A stretch of DNA of 28,217 bases from an uncultured Alphaproteobacteria bacterium. GTDB taxonomy: Bacteria; Pseudomonadota; Alphaproteobacteria; CAAHEQ01; UBA3637. This document shows, in pieces, positions 6,979 to 14,290 of the stretch. Numbering within the stretch: the stretch's first letter is position 1; every line of letters starts with the position of its first letter. Made by a program: the position numbers and the translations under genes. The notes under the pieces are model-generated. The model made no database searches and was not told where the DNA came from. It worked only from the letters and a program-made list of their open reading frames with translations. Where the stretch lies: contig CALARE010000067.1 of the NCBI GenBank assembly GCA_937888725.1, positions 1 to 28,217 on the forward strand. Direction: 5' to 3'.

Positions 6979-7470
6979 ATGACCAATATTGAAGAAACAA
7001 ATGAACGCCCCTCTTGGGATGAATATTTTTTAGAAGTAATGCATGCCCTTGCAAAACGTGCCACATGTAACAGGGGAAAAACGGCATGCCTATTTGTTAA
7101 AGACAATCACATTATTTCATCAGGCTACGTTGGAGCACCATCGGGATTGCCACATTGCGATGAAGTTGGACATTTAATGAAACAAGTGGTAAATGAAGAT
7201 GGCTCCATTTCAGAGCATTGCGTCCGCACCATTCACGCAGAACAAAACGCCATCTGTCAAGCCGCAAAACGTGGCGTATCCATTGAAGGGGCAACACTTT
7301 ATTGTAAACTTGCTCCATGCAGAACATGTGCCATGTTACTCATTGCCTGTGGCATCAAGCGTATCGTTGCTGAATATAAGTATCATAAAGGTGCTGAATC
7401 GGAAGAAATGCTTAAAACAGCTGGCATTGAGATTAAATATATCAATGACGAAGTGCTGAAATACAAATAA
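6979..7470 (+). CDS. dCMP deaminase / ComEB-type zinc deaminase
   Basis: Predicted deoxycytidylate deaminase, making dUMP for thymidylate synthesis. The start RPSWDEYFLEVMHALAKRATC (10-30) is typical. The zinc site is complete: HAE (86-88) and PCRTC (113-117), giving His86, Cys114 and Cys117, with Glu88 as proton shuttle. The GYVGAPSGLPHC stretch (49-60) is the substrate-recognition region of this family. It begins directly after the htpX stop codon, and its GGAGG ribosome site lies in the end of htpX, so translation is coupled. Length 163 is normal. A related cytidine/dCMP-like activity cannot be excluded. Confidence 0.92.
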   Translation: MTNIEETNERPSWDEYFLEVMHALAKRATCNRGKTACLFVKDNHIISSGYVGAPSGLPHCDEVGHLMKQVVNEDGSISEHCVRTIHAEQNAICQAAKRGVSIEGATLYCKLAPCRTCAMLLIACGIKRIVAEYKYHKGAESEEMLKTAGIEIKYINDEVLKYK

Positions 7471-7483
7471 TTATCCAAAATTT

Positions 7484-7514
7484 AAAAAGGCTCGGTTCAT
7501 CCGAGCTTTTTTTT
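7484..7514 (+). terminator. Terminator between convergent lemA-htpX-deaminase and prs
   Basis: GCTCGG (7490-7495), loop TTCAT, CCGAGC (7501-7506), followed by eight T; an A-run precedes it, so it also serves the minus-strand prs gene, whose stop codon lies at its right edge. Confidence 0.9.
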
Positions 7515-8430
7515 AAAATAAATCAAGGCCATCGATAATGACTTGTCCAACGTCATAGACTTTTATAAAATCATCTTTTATCAACTCAGTTTTTGCGTGC
7601 GTATTGGTACAATGAATTTTTTCAATCAGACCAGATTTTTTAAATTTTTCAATTGCCCCATCCACAAAAACACCATGCACACAAACAACAAATATGCGAT
7701 TTGCACCCACGGATTTATACGCCTCTGCCGCCTTGATAATTGATGAACCAGAACGAATCATATCGTCAAAAATGACAACATCTTTTCCTTTAACTTCAGC
7801 ATTTAGGGCGACGATTTCTGTTTTTGAACCTGAAATACGCTTTTTCATAATATAGGCGGTTGGCATTGAGAGCTCATTACCCATTTTTTCAATCCACTTC
7901 GCACGCCCCATATCAGCAGATGCAAGCACCATATCCGAACCACAATCAGCAATCATTTTTTTAATCACCTGACGTGTTGATAAATGGACAGGATGCATTG
8001 ATTTTTCAAAATAATACTGCGTTCCTTGAGAATGTAAATCCATCATATAAACATGATTTCCTTGTGCAGAAGTTGGAATTGAACTTAACAAAACAGCGAT
8101 ATTTTTTGCTGTGACAGCTTCCCCTTGTTTAACGGCCCGCTCCATCGTAGAATATCCAAAATACGGAATGACAAGATGCAACTCAGAGCACCCCTCTCGC
8201 ACCAAGGTGGAACACATATTATATGCATCAAAAATAGCCCCATCATCCACAGTACCACAAATATAAACCGCAGGTTTTCCCCTAATATACTCGGGTTTTT
8301 CAATACACCAATAATGCTCCCCATCGGGGAAAGTTTCTGTTTTTACCTTAATGTCAAAAAAACGAACATCCTTTTTCAATATACTTTTTTTCAAAAATTT
8401 ATATTGATTTGATGACAACAAGTTAATCAT
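7513..8430 (-). CDS. prs: Divergent ribose-phosphate pyrophosphokinase (PRPP synthetase)
   Basis: Makes PRPP from ribose 5-phosphate and ATP for nucleotide, His and Trp synthesis. The PRPP-binding loop is VVIFDDMIRSGSS (218-230), the R5P/Mg loop is DLHSQGTQ (131-138), and catalytic KKR (196-198) is present. The usual YxRQDR ATP loop is replaced by YFGYSTMERA (90-99), and the protein lacks the common FADGE wording (it has FPDGEH, 34-39), so it is a divergent branch of the family. I place the start at the ATG at 8430, preceded by a perfect AGGAGG (8437-8442), not at the longer open frame to 8478, which would run through the promoter. That gives 305 residues, as usual. Single-gene unit. Confidence 0.88.
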   Translation of the reverse strand: MINLLSSNQYKFLKKSILKKDVRFFDIKVKTETFPDGEHYWCIEKPEYIRGKPAVYICGTVDDGAIFDAYNMCSTLVREGCSELHLVIPYFGYSTMERAVKQGEAVTAKNIAVLLSSIPTSAQGNHVYMMDLHSQGTQYYFEKSMHPVHLSTRQVIKKMIADCGSDMVLASADMGRAKWIEKMGNELSMPTAYIMKKRISGSKTEIVALNAEVKGKDVVIFDDMIRSGSSIIKAAEAYKSVGANRIFVVCVHGVFVDGAIEKFKKSGLIEKIHCTNTHAKTELIKDDFIKVYDVGQVIIDGLDLF

Positions 8431-8459
8431 GTTATTCCTCCTATATCTCACACACAAGG

Positions 8460-8488
8460 AGTATAGCCATTTTTTCAAAAATTGTAAA
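8460..8488 (-). promoter_or_regulatory. prs promoter
   Basis: Minus strand: TTTACA (8483-8488), 17-bp spacer, TATACT (8460-8465); five of six consensus bases in each box. The start would be near 8453, about 23 nt before the ATG. The outer edge of the -35 box is where the left direct repeat (8486) of the Fic cassette begins. Confidence 0.8.
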
Positions 8489-8510
8489 GCAAAGAGGAGA
8501 AAGGTGGAAA
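8486..8510. repeat. Left 25-bp direct repeat bounding the Fic cassette
   Basis: This purine-rich 25-mer (AAAGCAAAGAGGAG... GGTGGAAA) recurs in the same orientation at 9904-9928 with one mismatch. The two copies enclose about 1.4 kb that carries only the Fic gene and its flanking repeats. It may be an attachment-site or target duplication. Confidence 0.75.
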
Positions 8511-8622
8511 TAAGTCTTAAAAACTAAACTTAGAACAAAAAAAATTTAGCTAAGTTTAGTTTTTGCTTGTTTTTTAAACTTAGAAATGATATTTTAATGC
8601 TAAGTTTAGTTTTTAAGACTTA
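8508..8622. repeat. Upstream Fic-flanking element: four alternating inverted motifs
   Basis: Holds four 10-bp motifs: CTAAACTTAG (8524-8533), CTAAGTTTAG (8550-8559), TTAAACTTAG (8574-8583), CTAAGTTTAG (8600-8609), with start-to-start steps of 26, 24 and 26 bp. The outermost arms 8511-8533 and 8600-8622 are a perfect 23-bp inverted repeat. Its first 78 bp recur at 9756-9833 with four mismatches. It ends 15 bp before the Fic ATG, so it is in position to be operator or leader RNA. Confidence 0.8.
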
Positions 8623-8637
8623 GAAAAGGAAAATATT

Positions 8638-9756
8638 ATGCCAATTTTTGGGAGCAAAGTTCAATCTGGAAGAGGCTATCAAACTTTTTTACCTCGTTCA
8701 TTACAAGAAATCGAAGAAGAATTAGATATAACATCTCTATATTCCCTTATTACAAATGCTACTCTTGCACTTGGTGAATTAAATGCTCTTAATTTGTTAT
8801 TACCTAATCCAGAACTTCTTATTGAGAAATATGCATTAAAAGAGGCGTTATTATCATCTCAAATTGAGGGGACACAATCAACCATGGTTGAAATGTTTCA
8901 AAATGAAAACACTCTTGATGTTAAGGTTGATATTCTAGAAGTTAAAAATTATTTAAAAGCATTAAATTACGGAATCGATCAAATAAAAAATACAGGCCTT
9001 CCTCTATCCTCAAGGTTATTAAGACAATGCCATGCTATTTTAATGAATAACGTACGAGGCGGGGAAAGCGAAAAAACACCTGGAGAATATAGAAGAAGTC
9101 AAAATTATATTGGAGGTAAAAACCCATCAACAGCAATTTATGTTCCTCCCAAAGAAGACCAAATTGAAGAATTGATGAGTGATTTAGAGAAATACATTCA
9201 CCATGGTAAACTCCCTGATGTTATAAAATTAGCACTTATTCACTATCAATTTGAAACTATCCACCCATTTTTAGATGGGAATGGGAGAATTGGAAGACTA
9301 TTAATTAGTTTATTTTTAATCGATAAAAATATTATAGAACAGCCAACTTTATATTTAAGCTTATATTTAAAAAAATATAAATCCGAATATTATGAACTAC
9401 TTACATCAATTCGAGAAAGAAATCAAATTACAAAGTGGTTTGAATTCTTTTTAAAAGGAATAATTACCATCTGCAAACAAATCATCACCATTACAAAAAA
9501 AATTATTGCATTGAAAGAAAATCTTTCAAAAACAATAAATAACGAAAACGAACATAAATTATTAGATTTATTATTTCAAAATCCAACACTAGAAATAAGC
9601 TCTGTTGTAAAAAATTTAAATGTGAGTAAAGCAACAGCAAACAAACTGGTTAATAATTTTGTTAATAAAGGATTACTGTTTCAAATAAACGAGTCCAAAC
9701 GATATAAAAGATTTTTGTTCAAACCATATATGGATATCATAGAGGCTGATTTATAA
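8638..9756 (+). CDS. Fic-domain protein, class II, with C-terminal winged helix
   Basis: Predicted AMP-transferase (or related nucleotidyl/phosphotransferase) acting on a protein target. The Fic core HPFLDGNGRIGR (209-220) is intact, with catalytic His209. The N-terminal inhibitory helix carries SSQIEG (73-78), matching (S/T)xxxE(G/N), so self-inhibition is built in (class II). A beta-hairpin flap lies near 152-172. Residues about 300-360 form a winged helix-turn-helix with NVSKATANKLVNNFVNKGL (328-346), so the protein may bind DNA and regulate itself. AAGGA precedes the ATG. The gene stands alone, transcribed against its neighbours, is visibly richer in A/T than prs, and lies between two pairs of direct repeats: probably acquired. 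The target is unknown. Confidence 0.93.
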   Translation: MPIFGSKVQSGRGYQTFLPRSLQEIEEELDITSLYSLITNATLALGELNALNLLLPNPELLIEKYALKEALLSSQIEGTQSTMVEMFQNENTLDVKVDILEVKNYLKALNYGIDQIKNTGLPLSSRLLRQCHAILMNNVRGGESEKTPGEYRRSQNYIGGKNPSTAIYVPPKEDQIEELMSDLEKYIHHGKLPDVIKLALIHYQFETIHPFLDGNGRIGRLLISLFLIDKNIIEQPTLYLSLYLKKYKSEYYELLTSIRERNQITKWFEFFLKGIITICKQIITITKKIIALKENLSKTINNENEHKLLDLLFQNPTLEISSVVKNLNVSKATANKLVNNFVNKGLLFQINESKRYKRFLFKPYMDIIEADL

Positions 9757-9873
9757 AATAAGTCTTAGAAACTAAACTTAGAACAAAAAAAATACGGCTA
9801 AGTTTAGTTTTTGCTTGTTTTTTAAACTTAGAACAGTAAAAATAATTATAAGTTTAATTATTTGAACTTAAAA
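9756..9873. repeat. Downstream copy of the Fic-flanking element
   Basis: 9756-9833 matches 8508-8585 at 74 of 78 positions in the same orientation; the similarity then decays to about 9873. Motifs CTAAACTTAG (9772-9781), CTAAGTTTAG (9798-9807), TTAAACTTAG (9822-9831) and a worn ATAAGTTTAA (9848-9857) keep the 26/24/26 spacing. The first bases overlap the Fic stop codon. The first two motifs form a 13-bp stem followed by five T, so it could serve as a terminator for fic. Confidence 0.8.
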
Positions 9874-9903
9874 ATTCTTATTTATACATTCTTAACAAAT
9901 TAA

Positions 9904-9928
9904 AAAGCAAAGAGGAGGAAGGTGGAAA
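9904..9928. repeat. Right 25-bp direct repeat bounding the Fic cassette
   Basis: 24 of 25 bases match 8486-8510, in the same orientation. It lies just outside the end of the GT11 coding frame (9937). Confidence 0.75.
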
Positions 9929-9987
9929 GCTGTATTTTAAATTCTTTCCCAATTTGATGGAATAATGTCCGTATTGTTATTAACAGT

Positions 9988-10776
9988 CTATTTTTGTGGA
10001 GCTATAACGATTTTGTTTGGATTTTCATTCAACCATGCACCCCACCAAGAAAAACTACTATTTGCAATAATGTTATGCTTGCAATGTTTCATGAGCCACA
10101 TATCCCAAGGACTTTTATCTCCATTATTTATGTCTACAATTGTATAGGGATAATTTATTTTTAAATTTTCTTTCACCCATTCAATATCGTCTGAAAATAA
10201 AAAGAAATGAGGCTCATTTGTGTAATTTGAAATATGTTCAATTGCCTTTTCATAATATGAAACATCACACAAGCCATGAATATTTTGCAGTTTTAAGTAA
10301 TCTCCTCTACGAACATGTAATGAAACACTGTTCGTTGATAAAATTTGCTCTAAAATTTTTTTGTTTTCTAAGTTTATTTCATTTTTAGGTATGAAGTCTT
10401 TCAATAGTTTTTCTCTGATAGGTTCATAATATTGTGCACACTGAAAAAATCCTTCAAATATACCTTCTTTTTCTTTTAAAAGATTAGGATTATATATATT
10501 TGTAGGATGCTCTATTATTTTTCGCAAACACGTTTTAACACCAAAAAGCGATAAAAACTTATTATCCTTTTTATATTTTTTTGCCTGTTTTCTGGTTAAT
10601 TTTTTAATTTGAATATCAAAAAATTCCAACTCATAATTACGATGAGTGACGTTTTTACTATTTTTTGAATACTCAAACCAAGACAAATCATAATAAACAT
10701 CATTCTCTAGGAGTTGCCCAAACGCATATTGGAACATTTGATTTCCAAGTCCCCCTAGTAATTTTACAATTTTCAT
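9988..10776 (-). CDS. Alpha-1,2-fucosyltransferase (GT11), C-terminus cut by an in-frame TAG
   Basis: Family GT11 transfers fucose from GDP-fucose to the 2-OH of galactose. The N-terminus KLLGGLGNQMFQYAFG (5-20), the donor-binding HVRRGDY (154-160) and NSSFSWWGAWL (239-249) are all canonical. The frame stops at TAG (9988-9990) after IAPQK. In the same frame, 16 further codons follow to a TAA at 9937-9939, reading TVNNNTDIIPSNWERI, which is a typical GT11 C-terminal end. A TGG (Trp) to TAG change at residue 263 explains this best; the full protein would have 279 residues. GAGG lies 7 nt before the ATG. Last gene of the glycan operon. Activity of the shortened enzyme is uncertain. Confidence 0.9.
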   Translation of the reverse strand: MKIVKLLGGLGNQMFQYAFGQLLENDVYYDLSWFEYSKNSKNVTHRNYELEFFDIQIKKLTRKQAKKYKKDNKFLSLFGVKTCLRKIIEHPTNIYNPNLLKEKEGIFEGFFQCAQYYEPIREKLLKDFIPKNEINLENKKILEQILSTNSVSLHVRRGDYLKLQNIHGLCDVSYYEKAIEHISNYTNEPHFFLFSDDIEWVKENLKINYPYTIVDINNGDKSPWDMWLMKHCKHNIIANSSFSWWGAWLNENPNKIVIAPQK

Positions 10777-10800
10777 ATTAAAACCTCAAATGAACTGATG

Positions 10801-11865
10801 TTAAAAAATCCGTATCCCACAAAAATAATATTTCTTTTTTTTGTTTTTTTCACGTATTTTTAAGATTGTTAATTTATTAAAAAGTTTTATTCTTGTGGTG
10901 TTTTCCAAATATTTAGAAAGGAATTTTTGAGGAGTATTTAAAAGTTTAATAACTTTTTTCCATTCTTCATCAAAAAGATTTTCTTTTAACAATCCTTGTT
11001 GATTTGCTTTTTTAAATTCATTATAAAATGTTTTAAAAAATTCTTCTTTAAATTCATAAGCAACTCTTTTAAGATTCCAATGATATGTGTCAAATTTTAA
11101 ACGCCAAAGCAAGGGGATATAGTCTTCCATTTTACGTTCTTTTAAAAAGCGTTCCATTTCATCATATTCATCTTTAACACAAAATATTTTTGCTTTATTA
11201 TTGATTGAAGATGATTCATTATCTTGACGATAGTGAAGATATGCCTTTTCTGTTAAATAGATTTTTTTTGCTGTTGCCCAAATTTTAAAAGCAAAAGAAG
11301 TATCTTGATAAGAAGCACCAGCTGTTTCAAGAAGTCTTAAATTATTTTTTGTGACAAAATCTCTTTTATAAATTGCCGACCAAATACAAGGCATAACTTT
11401 AAAGATATTAAAATCTTTTTGAGGTTCAACAACTTTTCCATAATAATCTTGTGAAAATAATGATTTAATTTTATTGAGGTGTGGTTTAGTTGACCAATAG
11501 AAGTGAAAATTACTTTTCACAACATCAACATTGTGTGTTGTTGCAAGGTTATATAATTCTTCAAACATATCAGGTTCAATAAAATCATCCGATTCAACAA
11601 TACCAATATACTCACCTGTTGCAACTTTTAACCCATGATTAACAGCTTTTCCATACCCACCATTTTCTTGATGAATTGCAACCACACGAGGATCTTTTTT
11701 TGCATATTCATCCACGATAGCAGGGCAATTATCTTTTGACCCATCGTCAACTAAAATAATTTCAATCTCTTTTAGTGTCTGTGCTAAAATACTATCAACA
11801 CATTGGTGAAGATATTTTTCAACACCATAAATTGGTACAATAATTGATACTTTTGATTGGGTCAT
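10801..11865 (-). CDS. Glycosyltransferase family 2
   Basis: Inverting GT-A fold transferase, probably adding a sugar to a surface-glycan repeat unit at the cytoplasmic face of the membrane. The N-terminal domain has VSIIVPIYGVEKYLHQCVDS (6-25), ILVDDGSKDNCP (37-48) and the metal-binding ESDD (91-94). From about residue 105 onwards it is unlike its neighbour at 13295-14284, although the first 97 residues of both are almost the same. The C-terminus is basic (KNKKKKYYFCGIRIF), as often seen in capsule and O-antigen transferases. The sugar specificity cannot be read. It follows the GT4 gene by 39 bp and precedes GT11 by 24 bp, in one transcript. Confidence 0.9.
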   Translation of the reverse strand: MTQSKVSIIVPIYGVEKYLHQCVDSILAQTLKEIEIILVDDGSKDNCPAIVDEYAKKDPRVVAIHQENGGYGKAVNHGLKVATGEYIGIVESDDFIEPDMFEELYNLATTHNVDVVKSNFHFYWSTKPHLNKIKSLFSQDYYGKVVEPQKDFNIFKVMPCIWSAIYKRDFVTKNNLRLLETAGASYQDTSFAFKIWATAKKIYLTEKAYLHYRQDNESSSINNKAKIFCVKDEYDEMERFLKERKMEDYIPLLWRLKFDTYHWNLKRVAYEFKEEFFKTFYNEFKKANQQGLLKENLFDEEWKKVIKLLNTPQKFLSKYLENTTRIKLFNKLTILKIREKNKKKKYYFCGIRIF

Positions 11866-11904
11866 TTTGATGTCCTATTAATTTATATAAAAGAGCCACA
11901 AGAT

Positions 11905-13293
11905 TTATTGCAAATAAATTTTTTCTAGTTCAGAGATATGTTCTGCCATACTTGTTAATTTTGGATGATTTTTCCAATATAGTTCCAATTCCGAAGGGTT
12001 ATTTACAAAAAAAGTTAATTTTTCTGTAAATGAAGAAATATTTCCACCCTCAAATTTAAATTTTTCATGGGTGCATAACTCACTAGCACCACCAAACGAA
12101 CTACATAAAATTGGCACACCACAAGCCACCATTTCAATCGCAACTTGTGGTAAATTATCTTCCCATAGAACAGGAACAATTCCTAAATTTACCTCACTAA
12201 GTATGTTTTTTAGTTCACTATGTTTATATCCATTGTAAACGGTAATTTTTTTAAATCCATGAAGTATTTTTAGTGTTTCAGATTCATTTATGTTTGCAAC
12301 AGCTAAAACAATATTAATTTTTTCTTTTATAAATTTAGGAAGTTTAGAAAGAGCGTCTAATAGAAAAAAATATCCTTTATCAACACGAGGATATCCAAGA
12401 TAACAAATTGTAAAAGGTGTTGTTTTAGAAGCATTTGAACAACCGATTTCAAACTCAGCAAATTTTGTTCCAATATATGAGGTTTTAATTAGTTTGTTAT
12501 TAACCCCATGATTTACCATTATTTCTTTAACTCTATTCGAAACTGCAAGAACACAATCGGCATATTTGTTAATACTATCTATATTATGTTTTCTATAGTA
12601 AAAATAGTCTAAAGGCTTTGTTTGTGTCATATCTCCAATATAGTATTTTGACTTGAATTTAAATATTTTTTTCACAATCTTTGTAATAAACCGCGGAACA
12701 TTATTTTCTGTTAAAAAATAATCAATTTTTCTTAAGTATTCCTTATATGGAAGAAATGCTGGACACTTTAAGCATTCTGACCCATTTTTAAAATCATCAC
12801 AAATTTTTTGATTGTGATTTTGAAAATATTGTACTAACGGACAAATAGGTTGATAATTATGTATAGAAATAACTATTTTTGTTTTTGGAAAATCTTCTTT
12901 TATTTTTAAAACATTAGTAGATATCCCCTCAATATTATTAAAGTGAATAACATCAAAAGGACCATAAATAGTGCAAAAGTTTTTAAAAATCTGATAACTT
13001 TCTTCATCTCTAATAAATTTCTGTGGATTCATAAAAACAGAAAGCGCTGGAGCCATAATTGGCGAGTTAATTATTTCAAAACTTTTACATTTATTTGAGA
13101 AAATATTCTTTGTTTTTTTTATGTAATATTTTGAATAAAAAGGATTATACTTAGCTCCTGAACTTAAGAAGAAAATATCGTGAGAAGGATTATTTTTTAA
13201 TTCATTTATCAAATTGTATTGGTAAACATTTACCCCACCTCCCCAATTTTTTTTATTGTCAAATTGAATCCAGTTATAATAAAGTATTTTCAT
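11905..13293 (-). CDS. Glycosyltransferase family 4 (GT-B fold)
   Basis: Retaining transferase using a nucleotide sugar. The N-terminus MKILYYNWIQFDNKKNWGGG starts a GT-B domain; HNYQPICPLVQYF followed by a Cys-rich stretch (CDDFKNGSECLKCP) is a variant common in GT4. The C-terminal donor site has LGYPRVDKGYFFLLDAL and WEDNLPQVAIEMVACGVPIL.SSFGGASEL, the usual E-x7-E region. The open frame extends to a GTG at 13302, but AGGAG lies 8 nt before the ATG at 13293, which follows the stop codon of the GT2 gene by 1 nt; hence 462 residues. Part of the glycan operon. Confidence 0.9.
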   Translation of the reverse strand: MKILYYNWIQFDNKKNWGGGVNVYQYNLINELKNNPSHDIFFLSSGAKYNPFYSKYYIKKTKNIFSNKCKSFEIINSPIMAPALSVFMNPQKFIRDEESYQIFKNFCTIYGPFDVIHFNNIEGISTNVLKIKEDFPKTKIVISIHNYQPICPLVQYFQNHNQKICDDFKNGSECLKCPAFLPYKEYLRKIDYFLTENNVPRFITKIVKKIFKFKSKYYIGDMTQTKPLDYFYYRKHNIDSINKYADCVLAVSNRVKEIMVNHGVNNKLIKTSYIGTKFAEFEIGCSNASKTTPFTICYLGYPRVDKGYFFLLDALSKLPKFIKEKINIVLAVANINESETLKILHGFKKITVYNGYKHSELKNILSEVNLGIVPVLWEDNLPQVAIEMVACGVPILCSSFGGASELCTHEKFKFEGGNISSFTEKLTFFVNNPSELELYWKNHPKLTSMAEHISELEKIYLQ

Positions 13294-13294
13294 G

Positions 13295-14284
13295 TCATAC
13301 ACTCCTTTTTTTTCTTAGAAATCTTAAAGAGTAGTTTTTATATTTCATTTTTTTTAAATATTTTTTTTCCAAATCTGAAAAATCATCAGTAAGAGGTGGT
13401 ATCCTTGAAACTAATTTTTTTAATTTTTTCTCAAATACTCTAATTTCTTTAAGTGATTTTGAATATTTAAAGGCAATTAAAAATGATGTGTACAAATAAG
13501 AAATTTCTTTTTTTGTTAAGGGAACAAAAATTTGACTGTATAAATCAGGATAATTATCTAAAAAATCATGAATTTCATAAAAACGATCTACAGGAATGTT
13601 TGCGTCAACAAGTGTGGATGAATTTCCGACACTTTCTGGTCTATAATTATAATAGGCGTGTGGTGTCCAATTTATTTTATTAGCTTTACAAAAAGTCTGT
13701 ACTTGCCACGTATTATCAACCCAACCACCTCCTTTTGCTTCGACAAAAGTTAAAGAGTTGTCAACTATAAAACTTTTTTTGTAAATACATGACCATATAC
13801 TTGGATGGTATTTAAAAAATAAAGGATAGTCCTTAATTTTAAAATTATTTCCATTTAATTCAATTCGATGTGCCCAATAAGCATACCGTTTTATAGGAGG
13901 ATTACCTTTGTCATATATTTCCCAGTAGGCAGATTTAACAATATCAGCATCATTATGTTTTGCTAATTTCAAAAGTTCTTCATACATATTATGTTCAATA
14001 AAATCATCCGATTCCACAATACCAATATATTCACCAGTTGCAACTTTTAACCCATGATTAACAGCTTTTCCATACCCACCATTTTCTTGATGAATTGCAA
14101 TTATACGTGAATCTTTTTTTGCATATTCATCCACGATAGCAGGACAATTATCCTTTGATCCATCATCTACAAGAATAATTTCGATTTCTTTAAGTGTCTG
14201 TGCTAAAATACTGTCCACACATTCGTGAATATATTTTTCCACACCATAAATTGGTACAATAATTGATACTTTTGGTTGGGTCAT
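13295..14284 (-). CDS. Glycosyltransferase family 2
   Basis: GT-A fold transferase with VSIIVPIYGVEKYIHECVDS (6-25), LVDDGSKDN (38-46) and ESDD (91-94). The first 97 residues differ from those of the GT2 at 10801-11865 in about eight positions, and the DNA is also highly similar there, while the acceptor-side half (from about residue 105) is unrelated by eye. The C-terminus is strongly basic. The ATG follows the acyltransferase stop codon by 6 bp; the nearest SD-like GGAG is 14 bp away, so translation probably depends on coupling. Its TGA overlaps the start region of the GT4 gene. Sugar specificity unknown. Confidence 0.9.
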   Translation of the reverse strand: MTQPKVSIIVPIYGVEKYIHECVDSILAQTLKEIEIILVDDGSKDNCPAIVDEYAKKDSRIIAIHQENGGYGKAVNHGLKVATGEYIGIVESDDFIEHNMYEELLKLAKHNDADIVKSAYWEIYDKGNPPIKRYAYWAHRIELNGNNFKIKDYPLFFKYHPSIWSCIYKKSFIVDNSLTFVEAKGGGWVDNTWQVQTFCKANKINWTPHAYYNYRPESVGNSSTLVDANIPVDRFYEIHDFLDNYPDLYSQIFVPLTKKEISYLYTSFLIAFKYSKSLKEIRVFEKKLKKLVSRIPPLTDDFSDLEKKYLKKMKYKNYSLRFLRKKRSV

Positions 14285-14290
14285 ATAAAT

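Noticed and set aside
8431..8478. Upstream extension of the prs frame (16 extra residues)
   Set aside because: A perfect AGGAGG precedes the ATG at 8430, and the extension would cross the predicted -10 element and start site.
8508..9873. Fic-flanking repeats as a CRISPR array
   Set aside because: Motifs are 10 bp, alternate in orientation, and the intervals (14-16 bp) are too short and shared between copies; no cas genes are present.
8486..9928. Fic cassette as a standard insertion sequence
   Set aside because: No transposase, no terminal inverted repeats at the cassette ends, and the 25-bp flanking duplication is longer than typical target duplications.
9988..9990. TAG in the fucosyltransferase as evidence of stop-codon recoding
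   Set aside because: def ends with TAG at its normal length, TGA also ends genes normally (for example 13295-13297), and Trp is encoded by TGG throughout.
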